64,000 bases of DNA from assembly GCF_016595155.1 (NCBI RefSeq), contig NZ_JAENGP010000002.1:124001-188000 (forward strand). The letters run 5' to 3'. How positions within the stretch are numbered: position 1 is the first letter of the stretch; every line of letters starts with the position of its first letter. The notes beneath the pieces are model-generated. The model did not search any database and was not told where the DNA came from. It saw nothing but the letters and a program-made list of their open reading frames with translations. Source of the DNA: Advenella mandrilli. Its GTDB lineage: Bacteria > Pseudomonadota > Gammaproteobacteria > Burkholderiales > Burkholderiaceae_B. Shown here one piece after another: positions 53,408 through 61,849 of this stretch. The position numbers were made by a program, and so were the translations under genes.

Positions 53408-53439
53408 AAAACAGGGCAACTTTTTGGTTGCCCTGTTTT
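53408..53439. terminator. Bidirectional terminator between map and the globin fusion
   Basis: aaaacagggcaac (53408-53420) pairs perfectly with 53427-53439, 6-nt loop. The left arm begins with A residues and the right arm ends with T residues, so it can act in both directions. Confidence 0.85.
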
Positions 53440-53440
53440 A

Positions 53441-54124
53441 TTAATCGCGTTTTACATGATCTTTGGAACGGTAAAAATCAATCTGGAAACTGCCGCTCAG
53501 TTCAAACTGGACGTGATGGGGTACGTCGGGTTCAATCACAATCTGTTTGCCACTGGTCACGATATAGTCGGTTTGCGAGTGTTCAACCGTGAAACGTACA
53601 ATACCGCTAATAACCCGTAGCAGGCCGTAGGTGCCGGCTTTGGTGGTATGGGTTGCCTTGAGTTTTTCAGGCAGGGTTTCAGGGGTGAATACGGGCGACT
53701 GGCTATAGTACTCAAGCCCTGGCGGCAGGGTATCGGGTAATGTCATAACAGTTTGCTCCTTGTAAACTTGCCATAATTTGGCGGCGATCCGTTCTGCCAT
53801 CATATTCGCTTTATGTTGCAAATGTGGATTGCCAATATCATGTGTTATGGTACGGAAAATAGCCAGCCAGCGTTCAAACAGGGGCCAGCTTAAATCGGGC
53901 AGGGCCGCATGCTTGGGAATAGGCGCGCCCTTGAAGCGGCGTGTTCCCAGTATAAGCGCAGACCAGAAGTCTGTCAGTACCACCAGGTGTTCATCCCAGT
54001 CATGTACATTGGCCTCAAATATGGGCCCCAGATCCTTGTCCTGGCGGATCCTTTCATAAAACAGGGAAACCATTCCCGCGATATCGGCTTCTGAAATGTG
54101 TTCAGCGTGCAATGTATCAGTCAT
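53441..54124 (-). CDS. Truncated hemoglobin (group III) fused to DUF1971
   Basis: A 227-residue two-domain protein. Residues 1-122 are a group III truncated hemoglobin: FYERIRQDKDLGPIF, DFWSALILGTRRFKGAP and the proximal His in PKHAALPDL (H72). After a short linker, residues about 128-225 form a DUF1971 cupin-like domain (LPPGLEYYSQSPVFTPETLPEKL; HVQFELSGSFQIDFYRS), seen also in YeaR and TehB. YeaR is nitrate/NO-induced in E. coli, so NO or oxygen sensing or removal is likely. It lies downstream of a Dnr-like regulator gene with a plausible FNR-type site upstream. Confidence 0.87.
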   Translation of the reverse strand: MTDTLHAEHISEADIAGMVSLFYERIRQDKDLGPIFEANVHDWDEHLVVLTDFWSALILGTRRFKGAPIPKHAALPDLSWPLFERWLAIFRTITHDIGNPHLQHKANMMAERIAAKLWQVYKEQTVMTLPDTLPPGLEYYSQSPVFTPETLPEKLKATHTTKAGTYGLLRVISGIVRFTVEHSQTDYIVTSGKQIVIEPDVPHHVQFELSGSFQIDFYRSKDHVKRD

Positions 54125-54156
54125 GCCCTAAAAACCTTTGTTCCCAAAAATCTGAC

Positions 54157-54200
54157 ATTATTCTTATAAGCTGGCAGAATCGCCAATGACATTTGTCATT
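54157..54200 (-). promoter_or_regulatory. Candidate Dnr/FNR-type site and promoter of the globin fusion
   Basis: AATGACATTTGTCATT (54185-54200) is a palindrome of the layout TGAC-N4-GTCA. A minus-strand -10-like AATAAT lies at 54162-54157, placing the palindrome's centre about 41-42 bp upstream of the predicted transcription start, the class II activation spacing of this family. Confidence 0.5.
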
Positions 54201-54214
54201 ATAGCGGCTGATAC

Positions 54215-54928
54215 TCAGAAACTGCGTTTGGCCGCATTGGTCAGCATTTGCAGGAAAGCATTGTTATTGATATGCCATTCTTTCCGCTTGCCTGTGACAT
54301 AGCCTTTATGTTGCCATTCGTTAAGCAAACGGCTAAGGGTTTCAGCGCGTATGCCCAAATGGCTGGCCAGCTGGCGCTGATTCAACGGCAGCTCGACCTT
54401 ATTACCTTGTTTATGCTGTTGTTCAAGAAGATAGCTGGCCAGTCTCTCGGGTGCTGAACTGGCGGTTATCCATTCAACCTGGTTGATCTGACGATAAACA
54501 TTCAGGCTCATGCTGGCAAGCAGGCTCATGGCCAATTCAGGCCATTGATGACAGGCCCGGTGTAAAGCGTCTCTTTTCAGGTGGTACACCACACTATCGG
54601 TACGAACCCGGGCAGACATTGGGTAGCGGCCGTGTGGCATAAACATGGCTGTTTCGGCAAAAACCTGACTGGCATCAAAAATACTGAATACTCGCTCATC
54701 GCCATCCAGGGAGTAGCGAAAGACTTCGACCTGGCCTGATTCGATCAGGAAATAGCAGGCGGCCCGCTCACCTTCGTTAAACAGTTGCTGCTCGGGGCAA
54801 TATCGCTGCAGGTGTGCATTTTCCAGTACGGTTTCCATGATGCAAACCGGCAAACCGTTAAAAAGTCGGTGCTTGCCTAACAGGTCGGCCGCGTTTTCCA
54901 GCTTTGGGGAAAGATTGACTTTTATCAT
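54215..54928 (-). CDS. Crp/Fnr-family regulator (Dnr/NnrR-like)
   Basis: About 237 residues; the frame begins at 54961 and I place the start at 54928, but neither start has a good ribosome-binding site. An N-terminal cyclic-nucleotide-binding-like barrel contains LFNEGERAACYFLIESGQVEVFRYSLDGDERVFSIF. There is no N-terminal four-cysteine cluster, so it is not an oxygen-sensing Fnr. The helix-turn-helix QRQLASHLGIRAETLSRLLNEW contains E196, S199 and R200, equivalent to the FNR residues that read TTGAT. Together these point to a Dnr/NnrR-type NO-responsive factor. Confidence 0.85.
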   Translation of the reverse strand: MIKVNLSPKLENAADLLGKHRLFNGLPVCIMETVLENAHLQRYCPEQQLFNEGERAACYFLIESGQVEVFRYSLDGDERVFSIFDASQVFAETAMFMPHGRYPMSARVRTDSVVYHLKRDALHRACHQWPELAMSLLASMSLNVYRQINQVEWITASSAPERLASYLLEQQHKQGNKVELPLNQRQLASHLGIRAETLSRLLNEWQHKGYVTGKRKEWHINNNAFLQMLTNAAKRSF

Positions 54929-54996
54929 TTTGGATTTAAGAAAAGAATGGGATGATTTCATTATTAATAATAGTTCTTATTCTCATTGTATTCAAT

Positions 54997-55992
54997 ATGA
55001 ATGTTTTTTCATTATCAAAATTTATCGTCTTTTCCCGGTGTTTATTTTTATTTTTAATGCTATGGCAATTGCCGGCCCATGCCGCCCCCGCTTATAAAAA
55101 ATTAACGCTGGGTGGTCCGGCAGCTGTTGTCAGTTACCCTTTGCTGCATATGCTTGAAACCAATGCTCTGCAAGATTACACCGAAGTACTGTCCTTCAGG
55201 TTGTGGCAATCACCGGACCAATTACGTGCCCTGTTAACCCGCAAGGAAATTGATTTGACGGCGGCGCCCGTCAATTTGCCAGCGCTCATGTTTAATCTGG
55301 GTGAAAAAGTCAAACTGCTGAATATTTCAGTATGGGGAATTTTGTGGCTGGTCAGCAGTGATCCGGACGTCAAAGGGTTTGATGATCTTAAAGGCAAAGA
55401 GTTGCTGGTGCCCTTCCAGCGTGATCTGCCTTCCGTGTTGCTGGATACCTTGCTGGCAGCCAGAAACACAGGCCAGGAAACCGTCAAGCTGCGCCCCGTG
55501 CGGGATGCACAAGATGCCATTACCTTGATGTTGTCGGGCAAGGGGCAACATGCCTTGCTGGTGGAACCCATGGCGGCCATGCTGCTATGGCGCAACCGGC
55601 AACAGGGTGAACGGGAACTGTTCCGGGTACAGAGCCTGGAAGAAGCCTGGCGCGAAACCTTCCCGAACAAGGCTGAATTGCCCCAGGCCGGCCTGATGGC
55701 CAATTCGAATGTGGCCCAGGATACGGAATTGCTTAAGGCCGTGGACAAGGCGTATGCCGAATCGGCCAGGTGGTGCAAATCCAATACCCTGGCATGTGCG
55801 GAAATGGTGAACCGGCATATCCCGCATCTGCCTGTTCCTGCCGTAGAAGAAGCCATTCGTGTTACCCGTCTGGAAAGCCTGTCTGCCAACCAGATCCGTC
55901 CGCAACTGGAAAATCTGTATGGTTTGCTGGGTAAGCGTTTTCCCAAGGCAGTGGGTAACAAAATGCCTGCAGTGGAATTTTACGGACCATGA
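54997..55992 (+). CDS. ABC transporter substrate-binding protein (NMT1/SsuA-like)
   Basis: About 331 residues with an N-terminal hydrophobic signal (FSLSKFIVFSRCLFLFLMLWQLPAHA). The mature part shows the SsuA/TauA-like type II pattern LTLGGPAAVVSYPLLHMLETNAL and WLVSSDPDVKGFDDLKGKELLVPFQRDLPSVLL. The start is uncertain: the open frame begins at 54952 and a second ATG, preferred, is at 54997. Ligand unknown. It opens an operon with permease, ATPase and TonB-dependent receptor; its stop overlaps the permease start. Confidence 0.75.
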   Translation: MNVFSLSKFIVFSRCLFLFLMLWQLPAHAAPAYKKLTLGGPAAVVSYPLLHMLETNALQDYTEVLSFRLWQSPDQLRALLTRKEIDLTAAPVNLPALMFNLGEKVKLLNISVWGILWLVSSDPDVKGFDDLKGKELLVPFQRDLPSVLLDTLLAARNTGQETVKLRPVRDAQDAITLMLSGKGQHALLVEPMAAMLLWRNRQQGERELFRVQSLEEAWRETFPNKAELPQAGLMANSNVAQDTELLKAVDKAYAESARWCKSNTLACAEMVNRHIPHLPVPAVEEAIRVTRLESLSANQIRPQLENLYGLLGKRFPKAVGNKMPAVEFYGP

Positions 55993-56771
55993 AAACAGTC
56001 ATGCAGAAACAGACCGGGCCAACCTCCCGTTTATGGTCATGCATTGGCGTATTGCTCATACTGGCCGGCTGGCAAATAGCGGCCATGTATCTGGGCCCCA
56101 TGCTTATGGCCTCACCCCTGGATACCTTTAAAAATCTGGTACCCATGCTAACAAGTACGCATTTTCTGGACAATGCCAGTGTCAGCCTGTGGCGCATCGG
56201 TGTTGGGGTCGGGTGCGGTTGTCTTATTGGTTTTATCCTGGGTGTGCTGGCCGGACATAATGCTTGCCTGCGTGGCCTGCTTGAACCATTGCGCTGGGTA
56301 TTAATGGCGATGCCGCCGGTAGTAGTGGTGATGCTATCCATGCTGTGGTTTGGTCTGGGTTCACCCATGGTGATTTTCATGACCGTACTTATGATGGCGC
56401 CAGGCATGTATGTGAATACGGTTAAGGGCATGTTGCAGGTGGATCGCAATCTGGTTGAAATGACGCATGTATACCGTTTCGGACGCTGGCGCAAGTTGTT
56501 GCATTTATATTTGCCTGCCTTGACTGCCCCTCTGACCGCTGCGTTGCTGATTGCTGCCTGCGGTGGTGTCCGGATGGTGGTAATGGCAGAGGTATTGGGT
56601 GCGGAAAGCGGGGTGGGTTATGCCCTGGCCAATGCCCAGAGTGTTTTTGACAATACCGAGATATTTACCTGGATCATTCTGGTTTTGTTACTGGTTGCCG
56701 TGATTGAGTTTGTCCTGCTGCAACCCTTGCAGCGCCGCATGCGTCAATGGCAGGAGAATGACCATGTTTGA
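55989..56771 (+). CDS. ABC transporter permease (SsuC/NrtB-like)
   Basis: A 260-residue inner-membrane permease with six predicted helices. Motif LEPLRWVLMAMPPVVVVMLSMLWFGLGSPMVIFMTVLMMAPGMYVNTVKGML is a BPD_transp_1 pattern of the nitrate/sulfonate/taurine family; the EAA loop is in LVEMTHVYRFGRWRKLLHLYLPALTAPLTAALLIA. It overlaps the SBP gene by 4 nt and the ATPase by 8 nt. Confidence 0.88.
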   Translation: MKTVMQKQTGPTSRLWSCIGVLLILAGWQIAAMYLGPMLMASPLDTFKNLVPMLTSTHFLDNASVSLWRIGVGVGCGCLIGFILGVLAGHNACLRGLLEPLRWVLMAMPPVVVVMLSMLWFGLGSPMVIFMTVLMMAPGMYVNTVKGMLQVDRNLVEMTHVYRFGRWRKLLHLYLPALTAPLTAALLIAACGGVRMVVMAEVLGAESGVGYALANAQSVFDNTEIFTWIILVLLLVAVIEFVLLQPLQRRMRQWQENDHV

Positions 56772-57447
56772 ATTGGACAATGTCTCAGTAAGGTTTGGCT
56801 GCAAAACCGTTCTGGACAATATCAGTTTTTCCCTGGCATCGGGTGAGCAGGTTGGTTTGCTGGGGGTTAGCGGCGCCGGCAAAAGTACCCTGTTGCGCCT
56901 GGCTGCCGGTTTGTTGCAGCCGGATTCTGGCCGTTTAAGCAATACCTTTCTGAATCCCATACTGGTTTTTCAGGAGCCCAGATTATTGTCCTGGCGCCCG
57001 GTCATAGAAAATATCTGCATTCCCTTGCGTGCCAAGGGAATGGCCAAAAATCAGGCACGGGAATGTGCTGGATACTGGTTGGAAAAAGTGGGTTTACGGG
57101 ATGCTGCCGGGCAATGGCCGGGACAGCTGTCGGGCGGTATGGCCCAGCGTGTGGCACTGGCACGGGCATTTGCCATGGAACCGGATTTATTGTTGCTGGA
57201 TGAACCTTTCAGTGCGCTTGACCCGGGCCTGCGGGCCAGCCTGGGCCAGCTATGCAGTGAGTATCTGGAGCAGAACCGTGTTGCCATGCTATGCATCAGT
57301 CACAATCCGCACGAACTGGTGGAAATAACGGATCGTTGTGTACTGGTTGAGCAGGGTCGTTTAAGACCATTTGAACCCGATCACTTGCAGGACGATGAAG
57401 CAAGAAAAAAAATGGCCGATTTACTTTATCAAACGTTGTTAGGATAG
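56764..57447 (+). CDS. ABC transporter ATPase (SsuB/NrtD-like)
   Basis: A 227-residue ATPase: Walker A GVSGAGKST, Q-loop LVFQEPRLLSWRPV, signature LSGGMAQRVALARAF, Walker B LLLLDEPFSALDP, H-loop CISHNPHELVEI. The start at 56764 has AGGAG seven bases upstream, overlapping the permease stop by 8 nt. It is relatively short, lacking C-terminal extensions. It powers the SsuC-like permease; TonB-dependent receptor gene follows in 8 nt. Confidence 0.9.
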   Translation: MFELDNVSVRFGCKTVLDNISFSLASGEQVGLLGVSGAGKSTLLRLAAGLLQPDSGRLSNTFLNPILVFQEPRLLSWRPVIENICIPLRAKGMAKNQARECAGYWLEKVGLRDAAGQWPGQLSGGMAQRVALARAFAMEPDLLLLDEPFSALDPGLRASLGQLCSEYLEQNRVAMLCISHNPHELVEITDRCVLVEQGRLRPFEPDHLQDDEARKKMADLLYQTLLG

Positions 57448-57455
57448 TCCTTATC

Positions 57456-59558
57456 ATGTCAGTTCCCCATCAATTCAACAAACTTAAACTTATTGTTGTA
57501 TTAAGTGCTGTCTGGGCCAATAGTGCAATTGCCCAGGAAACCGTTACTTTACCCGCCATCAGAGCCACCTTGGAAAACCCTTCTTCGTTGCGTGTGGACA
57601 CGGATCGTGAACAGGCCAGGCTTAACCAGGTACCGGGTGGCACCAATCTTGTCAAACCACAGGAACATATCCGCCTGAATGTATTGCGTGATGCACTGGA
57701 CCATCAGCCGGGTATTATTGTGCAGGATTTCTTCGGGGGTATTGACCAGCCCCGCCTGAATATTCGTGGTTCAGGCATTCAAAGCAATCCGGTCAATCGA
57801 GGCGTACTGCTCATGCAGGATGGCCTGCCACTGAATGAAGCGGATGGTTCATTTGTGATTGGTTTTCTGGAACCCCGCAACAGTGGCCTGATTAGTGTAC
57901 GCCGTGGTGCCAACGCCATTTCACCCTCCGCCACTACCCTGGGTGGCGAGCTTGACTTTCAGTCATTGACTGGTACGGAAGGCAACCAGATTGGTATCGG
58001 TTTGGGCAGTTTTGGTTATTGGGGCGTGAATGGGGAGATTGGCCTGGAGGGTGACACGTTTGACGGGCGTATTAGTTTCAGCCATGACAAATCGAATGGA
58101 TATCGCCACCATTCAAGCTCCAGACGAAGCAGTTTCAATGCCAATCTGGGCTTCAGACGGGATAATTTTGAGAACAGAACCTATCTGTCCTATACCGATC
58201 TCAAATTTGATATTCCCAACGTTATTCCCAAAGCCCGCATGTATGACGATCCGCGCAGTGTATTGGGTGACTATAACGAACAGTTTGACCGGGTCAATAA
58301 TATTTATTTGCGGGACCCGAATCGCAAATCATCGCAATTCAGGGTGGCCAATCAAAGTTATTGGGGCACCGAGGCACTGAACCAGACTTTTGGGCTGTAC
58401 TGGCAAACGATTGATGACACTTTCACCAGTCCGCTGGTTTCCACGCCAACCGACGGGCATACCTATGGAGCCCAGTGGCAACTTGCTGGCCAGGCCGGAT
58501 CCGTTGATTACCGTGTGGCCCTGAACTGGTCACGCAGTGATATGGACCGTGACCTGTACGCTGTTAATCCGGCCAATGGCAGCCGCATGCAACGCTTTGG
58601 CAGCTATTCAATGAAGGCTGAAAACCGTAATGCCCTATTGGGCCTGAACTGGCATTTTGCCCCCGACTGGAGTGCGGTGGCAGATATCAAATTCAGCCAG
58701 GCAATCCGTAATGTTGATGGCCGTCATGGCAGTGCCAACCTGAACCAGGATTGGTCTTATACCAGCCCCAGAATCGGCTTGATATGGAAACCCTCGGACA
58801 GCTTAAGACTGTATGCCAACATCAGCCGCAGTAATGAGGCACCCACTTACTGGGAAATTATTAACGGTGATGTTCCCAACCCCATGAACCCGGCATCAGC
58901 CACCACCTCATTGAGCAAGCTTGACCTGCAACGGGCCCTGACTTATGAAATAGGTGCAGATGGCCGTTTTGGCAGTGAGCAGTATGCCATGAACTGGTCG
59001 CTGTCCCTTTACCATAGCAAGGTGAAAGATGAACTGATGTCTGTCAGCACTGAAAACGGAACGGCAGCAGGAACCTTCAACTATCGTGGAAAAACCCGAC
59101 ACCAGGGTATAGAAGCCGGTATTAATGGTGTTCTGCCGGGGTTTGGCAATGGGTTGTTTGATTACCGGCTGGCCTATACCTTAAGTGATTTCCGCTTCCG
59201 TGGCGGTGAATTTGCCGGTAACCAGATTGCCGGTGTGCCCAAGCATATGCTGAGCGCTGAACTGATGTACCGCACGGGCGGCTGGCGTTTTGGCCCCAAT
59301 GTGCGCTGGATGGCATCCAAAACACCTACCAACCATGCCAATATAGACGGGACAGAACAAGATTCCTATGCCCTGCTGGGATTTAAGATCGCGTATGAGC
59401 ATAACAAACACTGGAGTGCCTATATTGCAGCCGATAACCTGACCGACAACACCTATGCCAGTAGTTATGTCATTCGCAATACCGCCACGGCCATGATGCC
59501 CACCTTTCTGACGGGCAATGGCAGGAGCGTGTCGGGGGGTATCAGCTTCAAATTTTGA
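57456..59558 (+). CDS. TonB-dependent outer membrane receptor
   Basis: A 700-residue receptor. The signal peptide ends IAQ (about residue 26) and a TonB-box-like segment ETVTLPAIRATLEN follows. The plug domain shows DALDHQPGIIVQDFFGGIDQPRLNIRGSG and QDGLPLNEADGSF, GFLEPRNSGLISVRRGANAISPSATTLGGELDFQSL. The barrel runs to the C-terminal SVSGGISFKF. The pattern resembles the YncD type. Adjacent ABC genes suggest an uptake path across both membranes. The ligand could be a metal chelate or a small organic molecule. Confidence 0.9.
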   Translation: MSVPHQFNKLKLIVVLSAVWANSAIAQETVTLPAIRATLENPSSLRVDTDREQARLNQVPGGTNLVKPQEHIRLNVLRDALDHQPGIIVQDFFGGIDQPRLNIRGSGIQSNPVNRGVLLMQDGLPLNEADGSFVIGFLEPRNSGLISVRRGANAISPSATTLGGELDFQSLTGTEGNQIGIGLGSFGYWGVNGEIGLEGDTFDGRISFSHDKSNGYRHHSSSRRSSFNANLGFRRDNFENRTYLSYTDLKFDIPNVIPKARMYDDPRSVLGDYNEQFDRVNNIYLRDPNRKSSQFRVANQSYWGTEALNQTFGLYWQTIDDTFTSPLVSTPTDGHTYGAQWQLAGQAGSVDYRVALNWSRSDMDRDLYAVNPANGSRMQRFGSYSMKAENRNALLGLNWHFAPDWSAVADIKFSQAIRNVDGRHGSANLNQDWSYTSPRIGLIWKPSDSLRLYANISRSNEAPTYWEIINGDVPNPMNPASATTSLSKLDLQRALTYEIGADGRFGSEQYAMNWSLSLYHSKVKDELMSVSTENGTAAGTFNYRGKTRHQGIEAGINGVLPGFGNGLFDYRLAYTLSDFRFRGGEFAGNQIAGVPKHMLSAELMYRTGGWRFGPNVRWMASKTPTNHANIDGTEQDSYALLGFKIAYEHNKHWSAYIAADNLTDNTYASSYVIRNTATAMMPTFLTGNGRSVSGGISFKF

Positions 59559-59601
59559 GTAATTCAGAATTATTGTAGTAGTCAGGAGACCATCGGGAAA
59601 A

Positions 59602-60504
59602 TTATGATGATGTTTCCGGGTTCAGGGAAAATGTTGATTTCAATAAATCAATCAGGGTTAGTGCGGCAACGGATTGCGCATTTTCCCTGACCCTGACCAG
59701 GCTGATAATCCGGTTCGGGATAGCCAGTTCAAGAGGAATCGCCCGGATGGATGGTTTGATGAATGGAAACAGTGCCATTTCCGGAATAATTGATATGCCA
59801 ATATTGTTTTCGACCAGGCCGGCAACGGTGGACAGGTTGAAAACCTCCATATCAGAAACTAGTTTTTCCGGATAGAAAGAGGCATCCAGATGCTGCCGTA
59901 TACTGGTGGATTTGGCAAACTGGATAATCGGATATTTCATCACTTCTTTATGTGTCAGTTTCTTTCTGGACGCCAGGGAATGGTTTTTTGAACATACCAG
60001 GAAAAATGAATCTGAACATAATTTCTCACAGGACAATTGCGGGTGCAGTGACACGACGGAAGTCAGGGCAAAATCAACTTTCTTTTCATTGACCAGGCGC
60101 AGGCATTCATCTGCACTGACGTCAAACAGGGAAACACTGATGCCCGGATACTCTTGCCGGAATTTGGCCACAACAGGAATCAGGCAGCCTACGGAAACGG
60201 ATGGCAAGGCTGCCACTGAAACCTGGCCGGTTTGTCTGGAAACATGCTGTTTGAGCTCGGTAAAGGCATTTTCAAAGTTTTGCAACAATTCATCTGCAAT
60301 GGCTTCAAATAACAGGCCTTCCGGTGTCAATACAACATTACGTGTATTTCTGATAAACAACTTTGTACCAACCAGCTGCTCCAGGTTTTGAATAAGGACA
60401 CTTAAGGCTGGCTGGGTTAAATGACAGAGATTGGCAGCCTTTGTAAAGTTCTTTTCAGCTGCCAATACCCTGAACGCTTTCAGGTGTTTGGTTGAGATAT
60501 CCAT
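59602..60504 (-). CDS. LysR-family regulator of the AtuA/Bug cluster
   Basis: A 300-residue LysR protein: HTH FRVLAAEKNFTKAANLCHLTQPALSVLIQNLEQLVGTKLF, then an effector domain beginning near residue 90 (VSVAALPSVSVGCLIPVVAKFRQEYPGISVSLFDVSADEC). It is downstream of the Bug gene (22 nt) and so is the last gene of the AtuA operon, probably autoregulating it. The effector is unknown. Confidence 0.88.
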   Translation of the reverse strand: MDISTKHLKAFRVLAAEKNFTKAANLCHLTQPALSVLIQNLEQLVGTKLFIRNTRNVVLTPEGLLFEAIADELLQNFENAFTELKQHVSRQTGQVSVAALPSVSVGCLIPVVAKFRQEYPGISVSLFDVSADECLRLVNEKKVDFALTSVVSLHPQLSCEKLCSDSFFLVCSKNHSLASRKKLTHKEVMKYPIIQFAKSTSIRQHLDASFYPEKLVSDMEVFNLSTVAGLVENNIGISIIPEMALFPFIKPSIRAIPLELAIPNRIISLVRVRENAQSVAALTLIDLLKSTFSLNPETSS

Positions 60505-60525
60505 ATAAAAGCGTTTAAATAAATA

Positions 60526-61497
60526 TTATTGAACAGTAACCCCTGCCTTGGCAACAATATCCTGCCACTTTTCGGTTTCATTCCGCTGGAATTCGGCCAG
60601 TGCCTCAGGCGTACTGGACTCAGCCACAATACCCATTGTCAGGAAGTTCTGTTTGGTTGCCGGATCATTCAGGATTCGGTTGAATTCCTGATTAAGTTTA
60701 TCCACAACGGGTTTGGGTGTACCTGCCGGTACATAGGAAGCAAACCAGCCAACCATTTCATATCCCTTCAGGCCGGATTCGTCAAGTGTAGGTAAATCCG
60801 GAGCAACCTCCGTTCTTTCACGAGTTGAAACAGCCAATGCAGTTAGCTTGCCCTCACGTGCCAGGGGTAATGTAGTGGCTACATCGGCAATCATCATGTG
60901 AACCTGTCCTCCAACAGTATCAACAACGGCCTGGGGATTACTTTTATATTCAACATTACTTATTTGTACATTTCCCATAATCTTGAGCAATTCCCCACTC
61001 ATTCGGGCTGACGTACTGCCACTGCCAAAAAAGAATTTATTGGGATTATCTTTCAGGTATTGAATAAATTCAGGGACGGTTTTGGCTGGAATACTGGCAG
61101 GATTGACAACCAATGCCATGGGAATCGTACCCAGTTTTGAAACGGGTTCAAAATCTTTGACCGGATCATATGGCAGGCTTTTAAATAAGGCGGAGTTACT
61201 GGCATGAGTCGTGTTTGACGTAATAAATACCTTATAGCCATCGGGCGCCGCTCTGACAACGTCTTGCGCGGCAATGAATCCACTTGCCCCCGCCTTGTTT
61301 TCCACGACAACACTTTGTCCCCATGATTTTGCCATCTCGCCGGCCAATACACGTGCCAGTTTATCGGTTGCACTGCCCGCTGTAAACGGAACTACGAATG
61401 TTATGGGTTTTTCGGGATAGGTGTTAGCTATTACCGGGCTGGAAAAAACAGTAAAACCCAGTACTGATACGGTAAGCAGTTTATTGAATTTATTCAT
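60526..61497 (-). CDS. Bug-type tripartite tricarboxylate receptor 2
   Basis: A 323-residue periplasmic binding protein. The ATG at 61497 has AGGAGA seven bases upstream; the frame extends back to 61578 without support. The signal peptide ends IAN, then TYPEKPITFVVPFTAGSATDKLARVLAGEM, VVENKAGASGFIAAQDVVRAAPDGYKVFI, and SLPYDPVKDFEPVSKLG. Same family as the Bug gene at 40074. It lies between AtuA-like genes and LysR, so its ligand is likely the carboxylate handled by AtuA. Confidence 0.92.
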   Translation of the reverse strand: MNKFNKLLTVSVLGFTVFSSPVIANTYPEKPITFVVPFTAGSATDKLARVLAGEMAKSWGQSVVVENKAGASGFIAAQDVVRAAPDGYKVFITSNTTHASNSALFKSLPYDPVKDFEPVSKLGTIPMALVVNPASIPAKTVPEFIQYLKDNPNKFFFGSGSTSARMSGELLKIMGNVQISNVEYKSNPQAVVDTVGGQVHMMIADVATTLPLAREGKLTALAVSTRERTEVAPDLPTLDESGLKGYEMVGWFASYVPAGTPKPVVDKLNQEFNRILNDPATKQNFLTMGIVAESSTPEALAEFQRNETEKWQDIVAKAGVTVQ

Positions 61498-61528
61498 TTT
61501 GTCTCCTGTGTCTTTTTTTAAATGATTT

Positions 61529-61849
61529 TTAAATAGTAACTTCCAAATCAAGTAATCTGAAAGAATTGGATTTGCCATGCTTATCCAGATTCAGACTTGA
61601 ATTCACACCTCCTTCCAATACATTGTCAATCACAAAATTCAATGCTTTTAAATTATGTAACTCATATCGCTGAACATGGGTTGCCCCGCGATGCATAAAA
61701 CATTGATGTACTTTTTCTGCAGTGATTTGCTCCAGCAGAGCTGGCCAATGCGTGCCATCATAGGGAATCAGGCTAATGTTCAAACGGTTGCCCTTGTCGC
61801 CCGCCCGGGCATGGGCAATATCATGCAATTTAACGATAAGGTTCGCCAT
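61529..61849 (-). CDS. AtuA-like C-terminal domain protein (separate small subunit)
   Basis: A 106-residue protein that matches the C-terminal ferredoxin-fold-like region of AtuA-type proteins: LHDIAHARAGDKGNRLNISLIPYD and YELHNLKALNFVIDNVLEGGVNSSLNLDKHGKS. In Pseudomonas AtuA both regions are in one chain. Here it starts directly after the stop of the large gene with an AGGAG-like site, so the two parts form a pair. Function: unknown part of an acyl-CoA-type or terpene carboxylation pathway. Confidence 0.8.
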   Translation of the reverse strand: MANLIVKLHDIAHARAGDKGNRLNISLIPYDGTHWPALLEQITAEKVHQCFMHRGATHVQRYELHNLKALNFVIDNVLEGGVNSSLNLDKHGKSNSFRLLDLEVTI

